Shown here: one piece after another, positions 24,848 through 33,539 of the stretch | How positions within the stretch are numbered: position 1 is the stretch's first letter | Layout: the number at the start of each line of letters is the position of its first letter | From: Alphaproteobacteria bacterium | Lineage (GTDB): Bacteria; Pseudomonadota; Alphaproteobacteria; Rhizobiales; JAJFHR01 | Direction: 5' to 3' | Assembly (NCBI GenBank): GCA_024278055.1 | Contig: JAJRTY010000051.1 | Location: 1 to 57,634 of the forward strand | DNA: 57,634 nt | Notes under the pieces: model-generated | What the model was told of the DNA's origin: nothing | What the model saw: the letters and a program-made list of their open reading frames with translations, nothing else | The model's database searches: none | Position numbers and translations under genes: made by a program

Positions 24848-25344
24848 TGCGATTTTTGCGTGCTGTAAGGTTTGATGCATCCGATGATCACGTCTATTCA
24901 AGCACGGCTGGGTACAATGAAATTGCAGTTTCAGGCGCATTTGAATTCAGCGATCTTTCTGAAACGGAGTTGACAGGAAAAACCGGTCAGGCTTTTGCCA
25001 ATGGGTTTTTGGGCGTGGGCTCATTTGGCCGTACAACCTTTGCAACCATCAGTGATATAACCAATGCCGAGTTTGAAAAAATGATTGAAGTTTTGAGCCG
25101 GCATTTCATCGACGTATATGGCGCACCAAACCATCAGGCGGCCGAAAATGCTGCACACGAAGAAGCAGCCTTTGTTGAAAGTCTATGTAAAGACAATCTG
25201 CTTAACACTATTTTTGCTGTCTCCCGAACCCTTGATGAAGATGGTATCCACGAGGAGTTTCGAGTGATCAAGCCACCGACAGATGGTATTCATACCCGCA
25301 TATGGAATGTGGTTGAAGACGATGAGGAATTGAGCAATGGCTGA
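24847..25344 (+). CDS. DUF6505-family protein
   Basis: This 165-residue soluble protein begins MRFLRAVRFDASDDHVY and contains AVSGAFEFSDL and GKTGQAFANGFLGVGSFGRTTF, followed by an acidic C-terminus. I recognise it as the DUF6505 family of formate dehydrogenase loci, from memory only. It has no signal peptide, membrane helix or metal motif. It overlaps the ligase-like gene by one base and DUF6352 by eight bases, so translation is coupled. Function unknown. Confidence 0.65.
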   Translation: MRFLRAVRFDASDDHVYSSTAGYNEIAVSGAFEFSDLSETELTGKTGQAFANGFLGVGSFGRTTFATISDITNAEFEKMIEVLSRHFIDVYGAPNHQAAENAAHEEAAFVESLCKDNLLNTIFAVSRTLDEDGIHEEFRVIKPPTDGIHTRIWNVVEDDEELSNG

Positions 25345-26350
25345 TTTTTGGAAATCCTCCGGCTATCATCTGTTGCAGGTGAATGATCAGGGGCATCTGG
25401 ATGTTACCGCGGATTTTATCAAGGCCTATCTCACCCGGCCTGAAGTTCATCCGGTTGACGAATCTTGTGACAATGAAATAGCTGCTTTCGAAAAATTGAT
25501 GGACGATCCTTTTGCCGTGGTTGCAGAAGATGAGATTGCCCGATTTGCTGATCCCGACACCCGCGATAACTACCGCGTGGTTTTAGGGTTCAAGGAAATG
25601 TTGATCGAGCACCAGACTATAGAAAACGCTTATCTCAATTTGATGAAATCCGGTGATATAAAAATCCCACCGGTATTCGTCGATCAAATGGTCACAGTCA
25701 TTGTGCGCAATATGCTGACGCAATGTCACGATCCGGTCAGGATCAAGGCGGCAGAACTTTTCTTTCGCGAGCAAAGTGTCACCACAGAAGACGGCCGCAT
25801 CATGCTGGCTGATGATGAGATTGTTGAGATGTACGCCAAAACCGGTGGGATAGGCGGTCTGGGTCAGTTGCTGGTCGACAGTAATACGCCCATGCCCTCG
25901 GTTGAACTCGATGTGCTGTCAGAAGACAACAAGGACTTATACTGGCCGCGCAGCGACCGCTTTGACATGGTTATAGATTTCAGGTTCACCCAGCCGGCAC
26001 TGGATGCCTACGCCCGCGTCATTGAAGCCTGGATCAAACATTTTTATCAACTCGACGTTAAATGCCAGCCGAAAAAGACCATAGAAGATGAAAAATGGTC
26101 ATGGCATATTGGTCTGGATGTGGAATCCACACGCCTGTTGAATGCGCTTTATAATCAGGAGGTTTTGGGTTTAGAGGATCTTGAGCAGATCATTGCACTT
26201 TTTAGACTCGAAATTATTGATCAAAATGCTATAAACCCTGCAATGAGAGGGCGTCCGATTTACCTGGGTCTGGCAATGACCCGAGGCAAAAAATTACGCA
26301 TGAAACCGCAGAACCTGCTTTTAAACCTGCCGCTAGCGAGGGAAATATGA
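25337..26350 (+). CDS. DUF6352-family protein
   Basis: The 337-residue, acidic, cytoplasmic protein begins MADFWKSSGYHLL and contains HLDVTADFIKAYLTRPEV, REQSVTTEDGRIMLADDEIVEMYAKTGG (in pieces) and LYWPRSDRFDMVIDFRF. I place it in DUF6352 from memory of similar operons. It has no recognisable catalytic motif. It overlaps both neighbours (eight bases with DUF6505, ATGA with the next gene), which argues for stoichiometric or coupled synthesis with them. Confidence 0.65.
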   Translation: MADFWKSSGYHLLQVNDQGHLDVTADFIKAYLTRPEVHPVDESCDNEIAAFEKLMDDPFAVVAEDEIARFADPDTRDNYRVVLGFKEMLIEHQTIENAYLNLMKSGDIKIPPVFVDQMVTVIVRNMLTQCHDPVRIKAAELFFREQSVTTEDGRIMLADDEIVEMYAKTGGIGGLGQLLVDSNTPMPSVELDVLSEDNKDLYWPRSDRFDMVIDFRFTQPALDAYARVIEAWIKHFYQLDVKCQPKKTIEDEKWSWHIGLDVESTRLLNALYNQEVLGLEDLEQIIALFRLEIIDQNAINPAMRGRPIYLGLAMTRGKKLRMKPQNLLLNLPLAREI

Positions 26351-26664
26351 CAACAGTTACATCTAAATCCACAGCCTTTCTGGATGGTACCTGTGCGCGA
26401 TTGCTGGCAGCTATCATACTTGCAGCTTCACTGAGCCTGATTGTTTTTCTGGCCCGGGCAGATTTGTTTGCTGATCAGGCGCAACAAAAGGTCGGTGGAA
26501 TATTCCCGGCTTTCACAAGTTGCCGCGATGCAGAATATGACACCCTGGCAAAAATGGCGGCGGCGGACCCGGAAAAATGGACTGCTGAAGCCATGGTAAG
26601 GGCAAAACAAAAAGCCAACGCCATGTGTATCAGAAAAACCGCCAGCCAGAGCGGCGCAAACTAG
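26347..26664 (+). CDS. Small single-span membrane protein, last gene of the operon
   Basis: The 105-residue product has one hydrophobic helix near residues 18-38 (LLAAIILAASLSLIVFLA) and a soluble tail with two cysteines (FTSCRDAEYD and NAMCIRK) that could form a disulfide in the periplasm. Its ATG overlaps the DUF6352 stop as ATGA. I do not recognise the family. The pair of cysteines and the operon position suggest a membrane partner of the preceding soluble proteins. The globin gene converges on it, four bases away. Confidence 0.6.
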   Translation: MTTVTSKSTAFLDGTCARLLAAIILAASLSLIVFLARADLFADQAQQKVGGIFPAFTSCRDAEYDTLAKMAAADPEKWTAEAMVRAKQKANAMCIRKTASQSGAN

Positions 26665-26668
26665 GGCT

Positions 26669-27160
26669 CTAAAGCAAACTCGCTGACATTTGCTGGTTTC
26701 TGATCACACCTGATTGCATCATCATCTCAGCTATGATGCCATAAAGTGTCGCCCAGGCTTCATTGACTTCTTCAGTATAGGCCTCGCCCAGACCTTGCCT
26801 TAGCGTCCACAACAGCACATCGCCGAAGATTTCATAATATTCCGGTCGCGCCCCATATGAGCGGTATTCGCTGCCCAGCAGTCTCAGCATTGGTACCAGA
26901 GCATCGAGATTTCTTACCGAGATCACCGCAATTTGCATAACCGTTGCCAGCTTGTCACTGTGTACGTTGCTGTCACCGCAAAATTGAGCACCAAGGCTGG
27001 GCTCAACCTTGGCCAGGCGGTCAAAAAATACCTTGGCGGAAGATTCAACAATCGGTTCAAACTGAGTAAAGCTTTCCACAATCAACATCTTCTGGCGCTC
27101 AGTTAATTCGATCTGGAAAGTGGGTGCAACAGTATCCGATTTTACGAGTTTAAGTGACAA
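26669..27160 (-). CDS. Single-domain globin-like protein without the usual heme histidine
   Basis: The 163-residue protein follows the bacterial globin pattern: FTQFEPIVESSAKVFFDRLAKVEPSL (in pieces, helices A-B), LATVMQIAVISVRNLD (helix E), the helix F region LLGSEYRSYGARPEYYEIFG, and LLWTLRQGLGEAYTEEVNEAW (G-H). In family members the F-helix reads H..YGV..xHY, where the first His binds heme iron. Here it is Tyr99, and the second His is Tyr108; the distal E7 position appears to be Lys70. It may therefore bind heme differently or not at all. The start is TTG 27160, supported by AAGGAG eight bases before it. Confidence 0.8.
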   Translation of the reverse strand: MSLKLVKSDTVAPTFQIELTERQKMLIVESFTQFEPIVESSAKVFFDRLAKVEPSLGAQFCGDSNVHSDKLATVMQIAVISVRNLDALVPMLRLLGSEYRSYGARPEYYEIFGDVLLWTLRQGLGEAYTEEVNEAWATLYGIIAEMMMQSGVIRNQQMSASLL

Positions 27161-27393
27161 TTACAGTGCTCCTTTGGGATTAGAGTATGTGCGAGAATGA
27201 CGCTCAGAGGTTTAATGAGACCTTAACGTCGCGACTGCTTGTGTGGATAAGTTAGAGGCTTTCCACAGAAATCGGTTCAATCAACAATCTGGTCGAAGAA
27301 ATTTGTGTTTGTGGTCTTTTGTAACTGTTGGGGAAAGCGGAAAAACATGCTCTAAATTCCCCGGATGTAAATTTTAGATCAGGCACGAAAAAA

Positions 27394-28218
27394 ATGACAA
27401 ATCAACAAACCTTCGCCGGCTTAATTGAAACCCGTTTGAGAGTTTTGAGCTGGAATATCTGGTGGCGATACGGACCGTGGCAAAGCCGCCAGCCCGCTAT
27501 TGTTGAAACTTTAAAAAACCTCGATTGCGATATCATTGCCCTTCAGGAAGTATGGCAGGATGACAAGACCGATAATGCCGCTGTTCTGGCAGCTGAACTT
27601 GGGTATCATCATGTCTTCGCCTCAAGCATGGAGAGGGAAGGTTTTGGCTTTGGCAATGCATTATTGTCGCGCTGGCCGATTTCGCAAAGCCAAAGCGTCA
27701 TGCTCCATGGCGCTGAAGAAAACGGCGAAGGCCGGTGTGCGCTGTTTGCAGAAATTGACGGACCACGAGGGCCTTTGCCGGTTTTTGCCACACACTTGAA
27801 CTGGAAGTTTGATCACAGCCATATCCGCCAGCGCCAGGTGGTAGACCTTGCCCGGTTTGTCGATGCCAAAGGACCATTTGCCTTTCCGCCTGTGGTGTGC
27901 GGGGATTTTAATGCTGATCCCATGTCCGAGGAAATACGCATGTTAACCGGGCTCACAACCTGCCCGGTGGAAGGCCTGGCCTTTCAGGATGCCTGGATTG
28001 CTGCGCGCAAACATAGCCCCGGTTTTACCTGGGATAATGAAAATCCCTATGTGGCCGAGATACTGGAGCCCAACCGGCGCATCGATTACATTCTGGCCGG
28101 CATGCCCCGCGAACGCGGTGCCGGTCATATTGTCGGCTGTGAGGTTGTCGCCAAAGAACCGGTCAATGACGTCTATCCAAGCGACCACTATGGTGTTCTG
28201 GCGCAGTTGCGGTATTAA
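27394..28218 (+). CDS. Endonuclease/exonuclease/phosphatase family protein
   Basis: The 274-residue protein has the EEP fold: RVLSWNIWWRYG at the start, the metal-binding Glu in IALQEVW, VFATHLNWKFDHSHIRQRQ, VVCGDFNADP, and the catalytic pair in YPSDHYGVL at the C-terminus. The family includes DNases, phospholipid and sphingomyelin phosphodiesterases; there is no signal peptide and nothing points to one substrate. ATG 27394 is chosen because the domain begins soon after it; a TTG at 27328 would add 22 unlikely residues. Confidence 0.8.
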   Translation: MTNQQTFAGLIETRLRVLSWNIWWRYGPWQSRQPAIVETLKNLDCDIIALQEVWQDDKTDNAAVLAAELGYHHVFASSMEREGFGFGNALLSRWPISQSQSVMLHGAEENGEGRCALFAEIDGPRGPLPVFATHLNWKFDHSHIRQRQVVDLARFVDAKGPFAFPPVVCGDFNADPMSEEIRMLTGLTTCPVEGLAFQDAWIAARKHSPGFTWDNENPYVAEILEPNRRIDYILAGMPRERGAGHIVGCEVVAKEPVNDVYPSDHYGVLAQLRY

Positions 28219-28305
28219 GATTTACCCTACCTTTGCCCTGGTTCCTTAAAAGCCGATACCGTGCTATGCAAAACCACCTGGCGTTAAAATGACACGGACA
28301 GTTAT

Positions 28306-29838
28306 ATGAAAGACATCATTGAGCAATTGACGCGGCGGCGCGAAGTCGCGCGTCTGGGCGGCGGCGAAGCGCGTAATGCCAAACAGCATGAACGCGGCAA
28401 GCTTACGGCGCGTGAGCGTATTGAGCTGTTATTGGATGAAGGCTCGTTTGAAGAATATGATATGTTCGTGCAACACCGCTGCACCGATTTTGGCATGGAA
28501 TACAACAAGATTCCCGGCGACGGCGTGGTTACCGGTTGGGGCACGATCAACGGCCGCATTGTCTATCTGTTTGCCAAGGACTTCACTGTGTTCGGCGGTT
28601 CACTGTCTGAAACCCATGCCCAGAAAATTGTTAAAATTCAGGAAATGGCCCTGCGCAATCGCAGCCCGATTATCGGCCTGTTTGATGCCGGTGGTGCGCG
28701 CATTCAAGAAGGTGTCGCAGCGCTTGGCGGTTATGGCGAGGTGTTTTTCCGCAATGTCATGTCCTCGGGCGTCATTCCGCAAATATCAGTTATCATGGGG
28801 CCGTGTGCCGGGGGTGACGTATATTCCCCGGCGATGACCGATTTCATTTTCATGGTCAAAGATACCTCCTACATGTTCGTCACCGGGCCTGACGTGGTTA
28901 AAACCGTCACCAATGAAGATGTAACCGCCGAAGAACTCGGTGGCGCAAGCGTACATGCGATTAAATCATCAATCGCCGATAAAGCCTTTGAAAACGACCT
29001 GGAAGCGCTGTTACAGGTGCGCCGCCTGATTGACTTTCTGCCCGCCTGCAATACCAGCGATGTGCCCGAGTTGCCAACCAGTGATGCCGGTGACCGGGTT
29101 GAAATTTCTCTGGATACACTGGTGCCGGAAAATCCCAACCAGCCCTATGATATGCACGAGTTGATCAACAAGGTGGTGGACGAGGGTGATTTCTTTGAAA
29201 TTCAGGAAGCCTTTGCCAAAAATATCATCACCGGCTTTGGTCGCCTTGAAGGGCGCACGGTCGGCTTTGTCGCCAACCAGCCGATGGTACTGGCCGGAGT
29301 TCTTGATTCTGATTCGAGCCGTAAAGCCGCCCGCTTTGTGCGCTTTTGTGATTGTTTCTCCATACCGCTGGTAACGTTCGTTGATGTGCCGGGATTTTTG
29401 CCCGGTACCGCCCAGGAATATGGCGGATTGATCAAACACGGAGCCAAACTGCTGTTTGCCTATGCCCAGGCCACTGTCCCCAAAATCACTGTGATCACGC
29501 GCAAGGCCTATGGCGGTGCCTACGATGTGATGTCATCCAAACATATACGCGGTGACGTTAATTACGCCTGGCCGTCAGCCGAAATCGCCGTCATGGGCGC
29601 CAAGGGAGCTGTTGAAATCATCTTCCGCAAGGACATTGGCAATGACGACAAAATTGCCGAACACACGGCAAATTATGAGGAGCGCTTCTGTTCGCCGTTC
29701 GTAGCAGCTGAGCGTGGCTACATAGACGAAGTTATCATGCCGCACTCAACACGCAGACGTATTTCCAGAGCTCTGCATTTGCTTGCCAACAAGACTGTCG
29801 AAAACCCCTGGAGAAAACACGACAACATCCCGCTTTAG
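28306..29838 (+). CDS. pccB: Acyl-CoA carboxylase carboxyltransferase (beta) subunit, propionyl-CoA type
   Basis: The 510-residue protein transfers carboxyl from carboxybiotin to an acyl-CoA, most likely propionyl-CoA. It shows both crotonase-like halves: [19 protein letters not shown] at the N-terminus, [35 protein letters not shown], then [39 protein letters not shown] and [18 protein letters not shown]. The length matches PccB. The matching biotin-carrying alpha subunit is not in the window. A hairpin terminator lies just past the stop. Methylcrotonyl-CoA specificity is less likely but not excluded. Confidence 0.88.
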   Translation: MKDIIEQLTRRREVARLGGGEARNAKQHERGKLTARERIELLLDEGSFEEYDMFVQHRCTDFGMEYNKIPGDGVVTGWGTINGRIVYLFAKDFTVFGGSLSETHAQKIVKIQEMALRNRSPIIGLFDAGGARIQEGVAALGGYGEVFFRNVMSSGVIPQISVIMGPCAGGDVYSPAMTDFIFMVKDTSYMFVTGPDVVKTVTNEDVTAEELGGASVHAIKSSIADKAFENDLEALLQVRRLIDFLPACNTSDVPELPTSDAGDRVEISLDTLVPENPNQPYDMHELINKVVDEGDFFEIQEAFAKNIITGFGRLEGRTVGFVANQPMVLAGVLDSDSSRKAARFVRFCDCFSIPLVTFVDVPGFLPGTAQEYGGLIKHGAKLLFAYAQATVPKITVITRKAYGGAYDVMSSKHIRGDVNYAWPSAEIAVMGAKGAVEIIFRKDIGNDDKIAEHTANYEERFCSPFVAAERGYIDEVIMPHSTRRRISRALHLLANKTVENPWRKHDNIPL

Positions 29839-29845
29839 AACGTGG

Positions 29846-29888
29846 TCAACCGCACCATCCCGGCATTGAGTCGGGCTGGTGCGGTTGA
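29846..29888. terminator. Bidirectional hairpin terminator between pccB and the SDR gene
   Basis: Bases 29846-29862 pair with 29872-29888 through a stem of 12 plus 4 base pairs with one T-C mismatch and a 9-base loop. It lies between two convergent genes, 7 bases after the pccB stop and 19 before the SDR stop, so it can serve both. The flanking T-runs are short. Confidence 0.7.
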
Positions 29889-29907
29889 TTCTAAGCCGAT
29901 GGACTAA

Positions 29908-30669
29908 TTACCCCAGCCCGGCTCGCCGCAAACTATTCAGATCTTTCATCGAAAAATCTACTCCGGCGAAGTCTGCTGCATCCTGCGTACATAGCCAGGC
30001 GAGGGCGCGCGCCACCACCTGTGGTGATTTATGTACCGATGGGTCCAGCTGGCTCACCGGATTAATGCCCGAAGCCCTGATTGCAACCTGCATATCGGTG
30101 TCAACGGTACCGGGACTTAAGCCCACCACACGTATTCCCCTGTCGCCATATTCCTTGTCGGCACAGCGCGTCAGCGATAAAACAGCGGCCTTTGTCGAGC
30201 AATAGTGGCTCCAGCCTTCCATCGCACCGGTGGCAGCACCTGAGCTGAGGTTGACGATAACGCCAGAGCCTTGCTGCTCCATCACCGGAATAGCGGCGTG
30301 CAGGCCGTAATAGACGCCCTTGAAGTTAATATCGACAATGCGCGACCAGTGTTCGGGATCAGAATCAGCAAGGCGTGCAATCGGTTCAATGAGGCCGGCA
30401 TTGTTGACCAGAATATCGAGGCGGGAAAAACTCTCCAGGCAGGCCTCAACCACCTGCCTGACATCGTCGTAATTACTGACATCACAGGCACATGCAATTG
30501 CCTTGCCACCCGATGCATTAATTTCTTCTGCGATGCGATCAATATCCGATTTTGTCCGCGCTGCCAAAACGACAGATACGCCGTGACCGGCCAGCTCTTT
30601 TGCGGCTGCCTCGCCAATTCCACGACTGGCTCCGGTAATAATGGCAGCCTTGCCTGCAAGTTCTTTCAT
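29908..30669 (-). CDS. Short-chain dehydrogenase/reductase (SDR)
   Basis: The 253-residue protein has the classical SDR motifs: TGASRGIG near residues 13-20, the Asp of CDVSN, NNAG near 90-93, Ser in NLSSGAATG, and YCSTKAA with the catalytic Tyr and Lys near 154-158. Arg38 in AARTK suggests NADP(H) preference. The C-terminus (TQDAADFAGVDFSMKD) is of the group that lacks the usual vDGG ending. AGGAG lies seven bases before the ATG. The substrate is unknown. Confidence 0.85.
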   Translation of the reverse strand: MKELAGKAAIITGASRGIGEAAAKELAGHGVSVVLAARTKSDIDRIAEEINASGGKAIACACDVSNYDDVRQVVEACLESFSRLDILVNNAGLIEPIARLADSDPEHWSRIVDINFKGVYYGLHAAIPVMEQQGSGVIVNLSSGAATGAMEGWSHYCSTKAAVLSLTRCADKEYGDRGIRVVGLSPGTVDTDMQVAIRASGINPVSQLDPSVHKSPQVVARALAWLCTQDAADFAGVDFSMKDLNSLRRAGLG

Positions 30670-30750
30670 GTTTTCTCCTGTTAAATTTTACAGGAACTTA
30701 TGCCATGAAAAAGCAGGCAGGGACAGATGTGCAGTGGCGGGAATTTATTT

Positions 30751-32850
30751 TCATTTATTGAACCTGTACGCCAGCAGCCGCAGAGCATTCATGGTCACCA
30801 GCACGGTTGCCCCGGTATCGGCCAGAATAGCCATCCACAAGGTTGTTATGCCCAGTAATGTCGTGACCAGAAAGACGGCTTTAAGGCCAAGAGCGATGGT
30901 TATATTCTGATGGATGTTGGCCATTGTCGCCTGTGACAGTTTGACCAGAGAGGCAACATCGCCGACGCGCTCATGCAACAAAGCTGCATCGGCGGTTTCC
31001 AGGGCAACGTCAGTCCCCCCACCCATGGCAATACCCACATCAGCGCGTGCCAGCGCCGGGGCATCATTGATGCCGTCACCGACCATGGCGATATTACCAT
31101 GCAGTTTTAAAGCCTCAATTTCATCAAGCTTGTCCTCGGGCAGCAGTTCGGCCTTAACCTCTATGCCCAGCTCAGCCGCTAACGCCGAGCCGGTGCGCTT
31201 GTTATCGCCGGTCAGCATCACAGCGGATACGCCAATTTCCTTGAGTTCCTTCATGGCACTTTTTGCGTCTTCACGCAGTTCATCACGCAAGGCAATTATT
31301 CCCAGCAGTGTTTCATCCGCCAAAACCACGGCAATGGTCTTGCCTTTATCTTCCAGCGCCTGGATGTGGCTTTCCTGTTGTGGTGAAAAGGCTGAAATCT
31401 CACTGGCAAAGCGCGGTGAGGCGATGGTCACCCGTTTACCTCCAACCGTGGCCTGGACACCGCGACCACTCAGGTTTTGCGACTGGCTTGCTTTCTTCAG
31501 CTTTATCCCGCGTGCTTCCATCTCTTCAACAATAGCCAGCGCCAGAGGGTGAGAGGATCCCGCTTCCACTGCTCCGGCAAGCGCTAACATATCTTCCTCT
31601 TTGCCTGAAAACACTTTGATATCGGTGACCCTTGGCTGGCCTTTAGTCAGCGTGCCGGTTTTGTCGAAAGCGATTTTCCTGACCGCGCCGATGGCTTCAA
31701 GTATGGCACCGCCCTTGATCAGCAGGCCGTGTCTGGCACCGGCTGAAATGCCGGACGTAATAGCCGCAGGAGTTGATAAAACCAGCGCACAGGGACAGCC
31801 AATCAGCAGAATTGCCAGTCCCTTATATATCCATGTGGTCAGATCACCGTCAAAAAACATCGGGGGGACAAATGCAATCAAAGCCGAAAAAACAATAACG
31901 CCCGGGGTATAATATAGACTGAACCGGTCGATAAACCGCGCCGTTGGCGCCTTGCTTGCTTCCGCGTCTTCCACCATTTGCAAAATGCGGGCAATCATGT
32001 TGTTTTCAGGCCCTTTTTCAACTTTAAGACGGATCAGACCGTCCACATTTATGGAGCCGGCAAAAACACTGTCACCAATCTGTTTTCTTTTCGGCATTGA
32101 TTCGCCGGTAACCGCAGCCTCATCTATAGAAGTCTGTCCTTCTGAAATAATGGCATCGGCGGGAATACGCCCGCCGGGGCGAACCTCGATGATATCGCCA
32201 ATTGAAAGCGTATCGGCTCCAACCTCTATGGTGCCGCTGTCTGTTACCAGAAAAGCCGATTTTGGCACCAGATCAGCCAGCGCCTGAACCGAACGCCGCG
32301 CCTTGGCGGCAGCCATCATTTCCAACAGCTCACCAATCAAAAACAGGAATACAACGACGGCTGCTTCTGCCGATTCATCGATAAATATTGCGCCGATGAC
32401 TGCGATTGTGACCAGTGTCTCAATGGTAAAAGGTTGCCCGGCCACCGCACTTAAAACCGCCTTGCGCGCCAGCGGCACCAAAGCCGTAAGCCCGGCCAGG
32501 GCAAACACATAGCCGGCATATTCCGGTAACTGGTAGGATAATATCGCCGCCACCGCCAAAATTGCGCCTGAGGCAATAACCAGACGTCCTTTTCCCGTCT
32601 GCCACCAGGAAAGGTCTGGCGCTTTGGCTTTGCCCCCGGGTTCGTTGACTTTGTAGCCGAGTTTTTCAATCGCCGTTACCACCGGGCGTGTGTCGGCAGA
32701 AGCGTCCTCAAGGTCAAATTTGAGCTTCTGGTTGGTATAGTTGAGCTTGACGTTTTCAACGCCTGGAATGTTACAGACTATGCCTTCAATTTTAGCGGTA
32801 CAACTGGGGCAGTCCATGCCGTCAATCACCAATGTTTTCGTATTTGCCAT
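30751..32850 (-). CDS. P1B-type ATPase, Zn2+/Cd2+/Pb2+ exporter (ZntA-like)
   Basis: The 699-residue pump exports soft divalent metals across the inner membrane. An N-terminal heavy-metal domain has GMDCPSC (Cys14 and Cys17). Eight membrane helices follow, with the CPC metal site in IGCPCALVLSTPAAITSG, the actuator loop TGES, the phosphorylation site DKTGTLT, and the nucleotide loop GDGINDAPAL. The last helix has LADTGATVLVTMNALRLL, whose Asp marks the ZntA group and separates it from copper pumps. The promoter just upstream has the 19-base spacer of MerR-type control, in keeping with metal induction. Confidence 0.93.
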   Translation of the reverse strand: MANTKTLVIDGMDCPSCTAKIEGIVCNIPGVENVKLNYTNQKLKFDLEDASADTRPVVTAIEKLGYKVNEPGGKAKAPDLSWWQTGKGRLVIASGAILAVAAILSYQLPEYAGYVFALAGLTALVPLARKAVLSAVAGQPFTIETLVTIAVIGAIFIDESAEAAVVVFLFLIGELLEMMAAAKARRSVQALADLVPKSAFLVTDSGTIEVGADTLSIGDIIEVRPGGRIPADAIISEGQTSIDEAAVTGESMPKRKQIGDSVFAGSINVDGLIRLKVEKGPENNMIARILQMVEDAEASKAPTARFIDRFSLYYTPGVIVFSALIAFVPPMFFDGDLTTWIYKGLAILLIGCPCALVLSTPAAITSGISAGARHGLLIKGGAILEAIGAVRKIAFDKTGTLTKGQPRVTDIKVFSGKEEDMLALAGAVEAGSSHPLALAIVEEMEARGIKLKKASQSQNLSGRGVQATVGGKRVTIASPRFASEISAFSPQQESHIQALEDKGKTIAVVLADETLLGIIALRDELREDAKSAMKELKEIGVSAVMLTGDNKRTGSALAAELGIEVKAELLPEDKLDEIEALKLHGNIAMVGDGINDAPALARADVGIAMGGGTDVALETADAALLHERVGDVASLVKLSQATMANIHQNITIALGLKAVFLVTTLLGITTLWMAILADTGATVLVTMNALRLLAYRFNK

Positions 32851-32887
32851 GCGTGTCCATCCTGATCAGGAACAATAAGTTGCACCC

Positions 32888-32918
32888 TACATAGGACCTC
32901 TAGTTACTATAGCTTCAA
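32888..32918 (-). promoter_or_regulatory. MerR-type metal-responsive promoter of the P-type ATPase
   Basis: On the minus strand TTGAAG (32913-32918) is followed by a 19-base spacer and TATGTA (32888-32893), about 38 bases before the ATPase start. The spacer contains an imperfect dyad (AGCTATAGT and ACTAGAGGT, 7 of 9 symmetric). A 19-base spacer with a central dyad is the mark of promoters twisted open by MerR-family activators such as ZntR, CadR or PbrR. No merR-type gene is in the window. Confidence 0.65.
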
Positions 32919-32967
32919 GAAAAAATTTGCCGCATTTGAGTTTTTCCATGAACTTTTTCAAAGCGCC

Positions 32968-32996
32968 TTGACATAAGATGTATATACACCTAAATA
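32968..32996 (+). promoter_or_regulatory. marR promoter with an operator inside its spacer
   Basis: TTGACA (32968-32973), a 17-base spacer, then TAAATA (32991-32996). Inside the spacer lies the perfect 10-base palindrome TGTATATACA (32979-32988). The same 13 bases, ATGTATATACACC, recur at 33514-33526 in front of the alkyl-sulfatase gene, so this is very probably the binding site of the MarR protein, giving autorepression. Confidence 0.75.
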
Positions 32997-33031
32997 AACC
33001 AGTTACACGATCTCAAAAAGAGCAGGAACTA

Positions 33032-33490
33032 ATGGCCCCGCAGACGCCAACCCGCAAAAACCTACCCGCCTCAGGCGAGTGCGCCTGTATGAATTTGCGC
33101 AAAACTGCACGATTGATTGCCCAGTTTTATGATCAGCGCCTTCAACCCGGTGGGTTGCGCAACACTCAGTTCACCCTGCTTGTGGTGCTTGATCATCTCT
33201 CGCCGGTATCAATCAAAAACCTGGCCGACCATATGGGCATGGACAGGACCACCCTTACACGCAACCTCAGGCTGTTGGAAAGAGATAACTACATTACAGC
33301 GTGCCCGGGAAAAGATGCCAGAGTACGAATGATCAGCCTGACCGAGAAGGCAAGGGCGGCCATCAATGAAACACGCCCTTATTGGCAACAGGCTCAAGCT
33401 GAGTTTTTGCAAAAATTTGGTGAGGAGCGCTGGGCAGACATGCGTGAGGGTTTAACTGATATCTCAAGAATTGTGACATCTCAGGATTAG
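33032..33490 (+). CDS. MarR-family transcriptional regulator
   Basis: The 152-residue winged-helix regulator has the recognition region LADHMGMDRTTLTRNLRLLERD near residues 69-90 and the wing with KDARVRMISLT. GECACMNLRKTARL near residues 13-26 is a typical N-terminal segment, with two cysteines that might sense oxidants. The start is ATG 33032, preceded by AGCAGGA. The longer frame from 32978 begins inside the promoter and operator and is not used. It likely represses itself and the alkyl-sulfatase gene, since both have the same palindrome in front. Confidence 0.88.
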   Translation: MAPQTPTRKNLPASGECACMNLRKTARLIAQFYDQRLQPGGLRNTQFTLLVVLDHLSPVSIKNLADHMGMDRTTLTRNLRLLERDNYITACPGKDARVRMISLTEKARAAINETRPYWQQAQAEFLQKFGEERWADMREGLTDISRIVTSQD

Positions 33491-33514
33491 GGTCTCTTTT
33501 TTTACCAAATAATA

Positions 33515-33524
33515 TGTATATACA
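33515..33524 (+). promoter_or_regulatory. Second MarR operator, ahead of the alkyl-sulfatase gene
   Basis: TGTATATACA recurs here with the flanks A...CC, making 13 identical bases shared with the marR promoter. It lies 16 bases before the alkyl-sulfatase ATG and just before the ribosome site (AAGGA). A bound repressor here could block both transcription and read-through from marR. Confidence 0.7.
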
Positions 33525-33539
33525 CCCAAGGATACAAGT

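Noticed and set aside
32978-33031. Earlier start of marR at ATG 32978
   Set aside because: This ATG lies between the -35 and -10 boxes and within the operator, so it cannot be in the message from that promoter.
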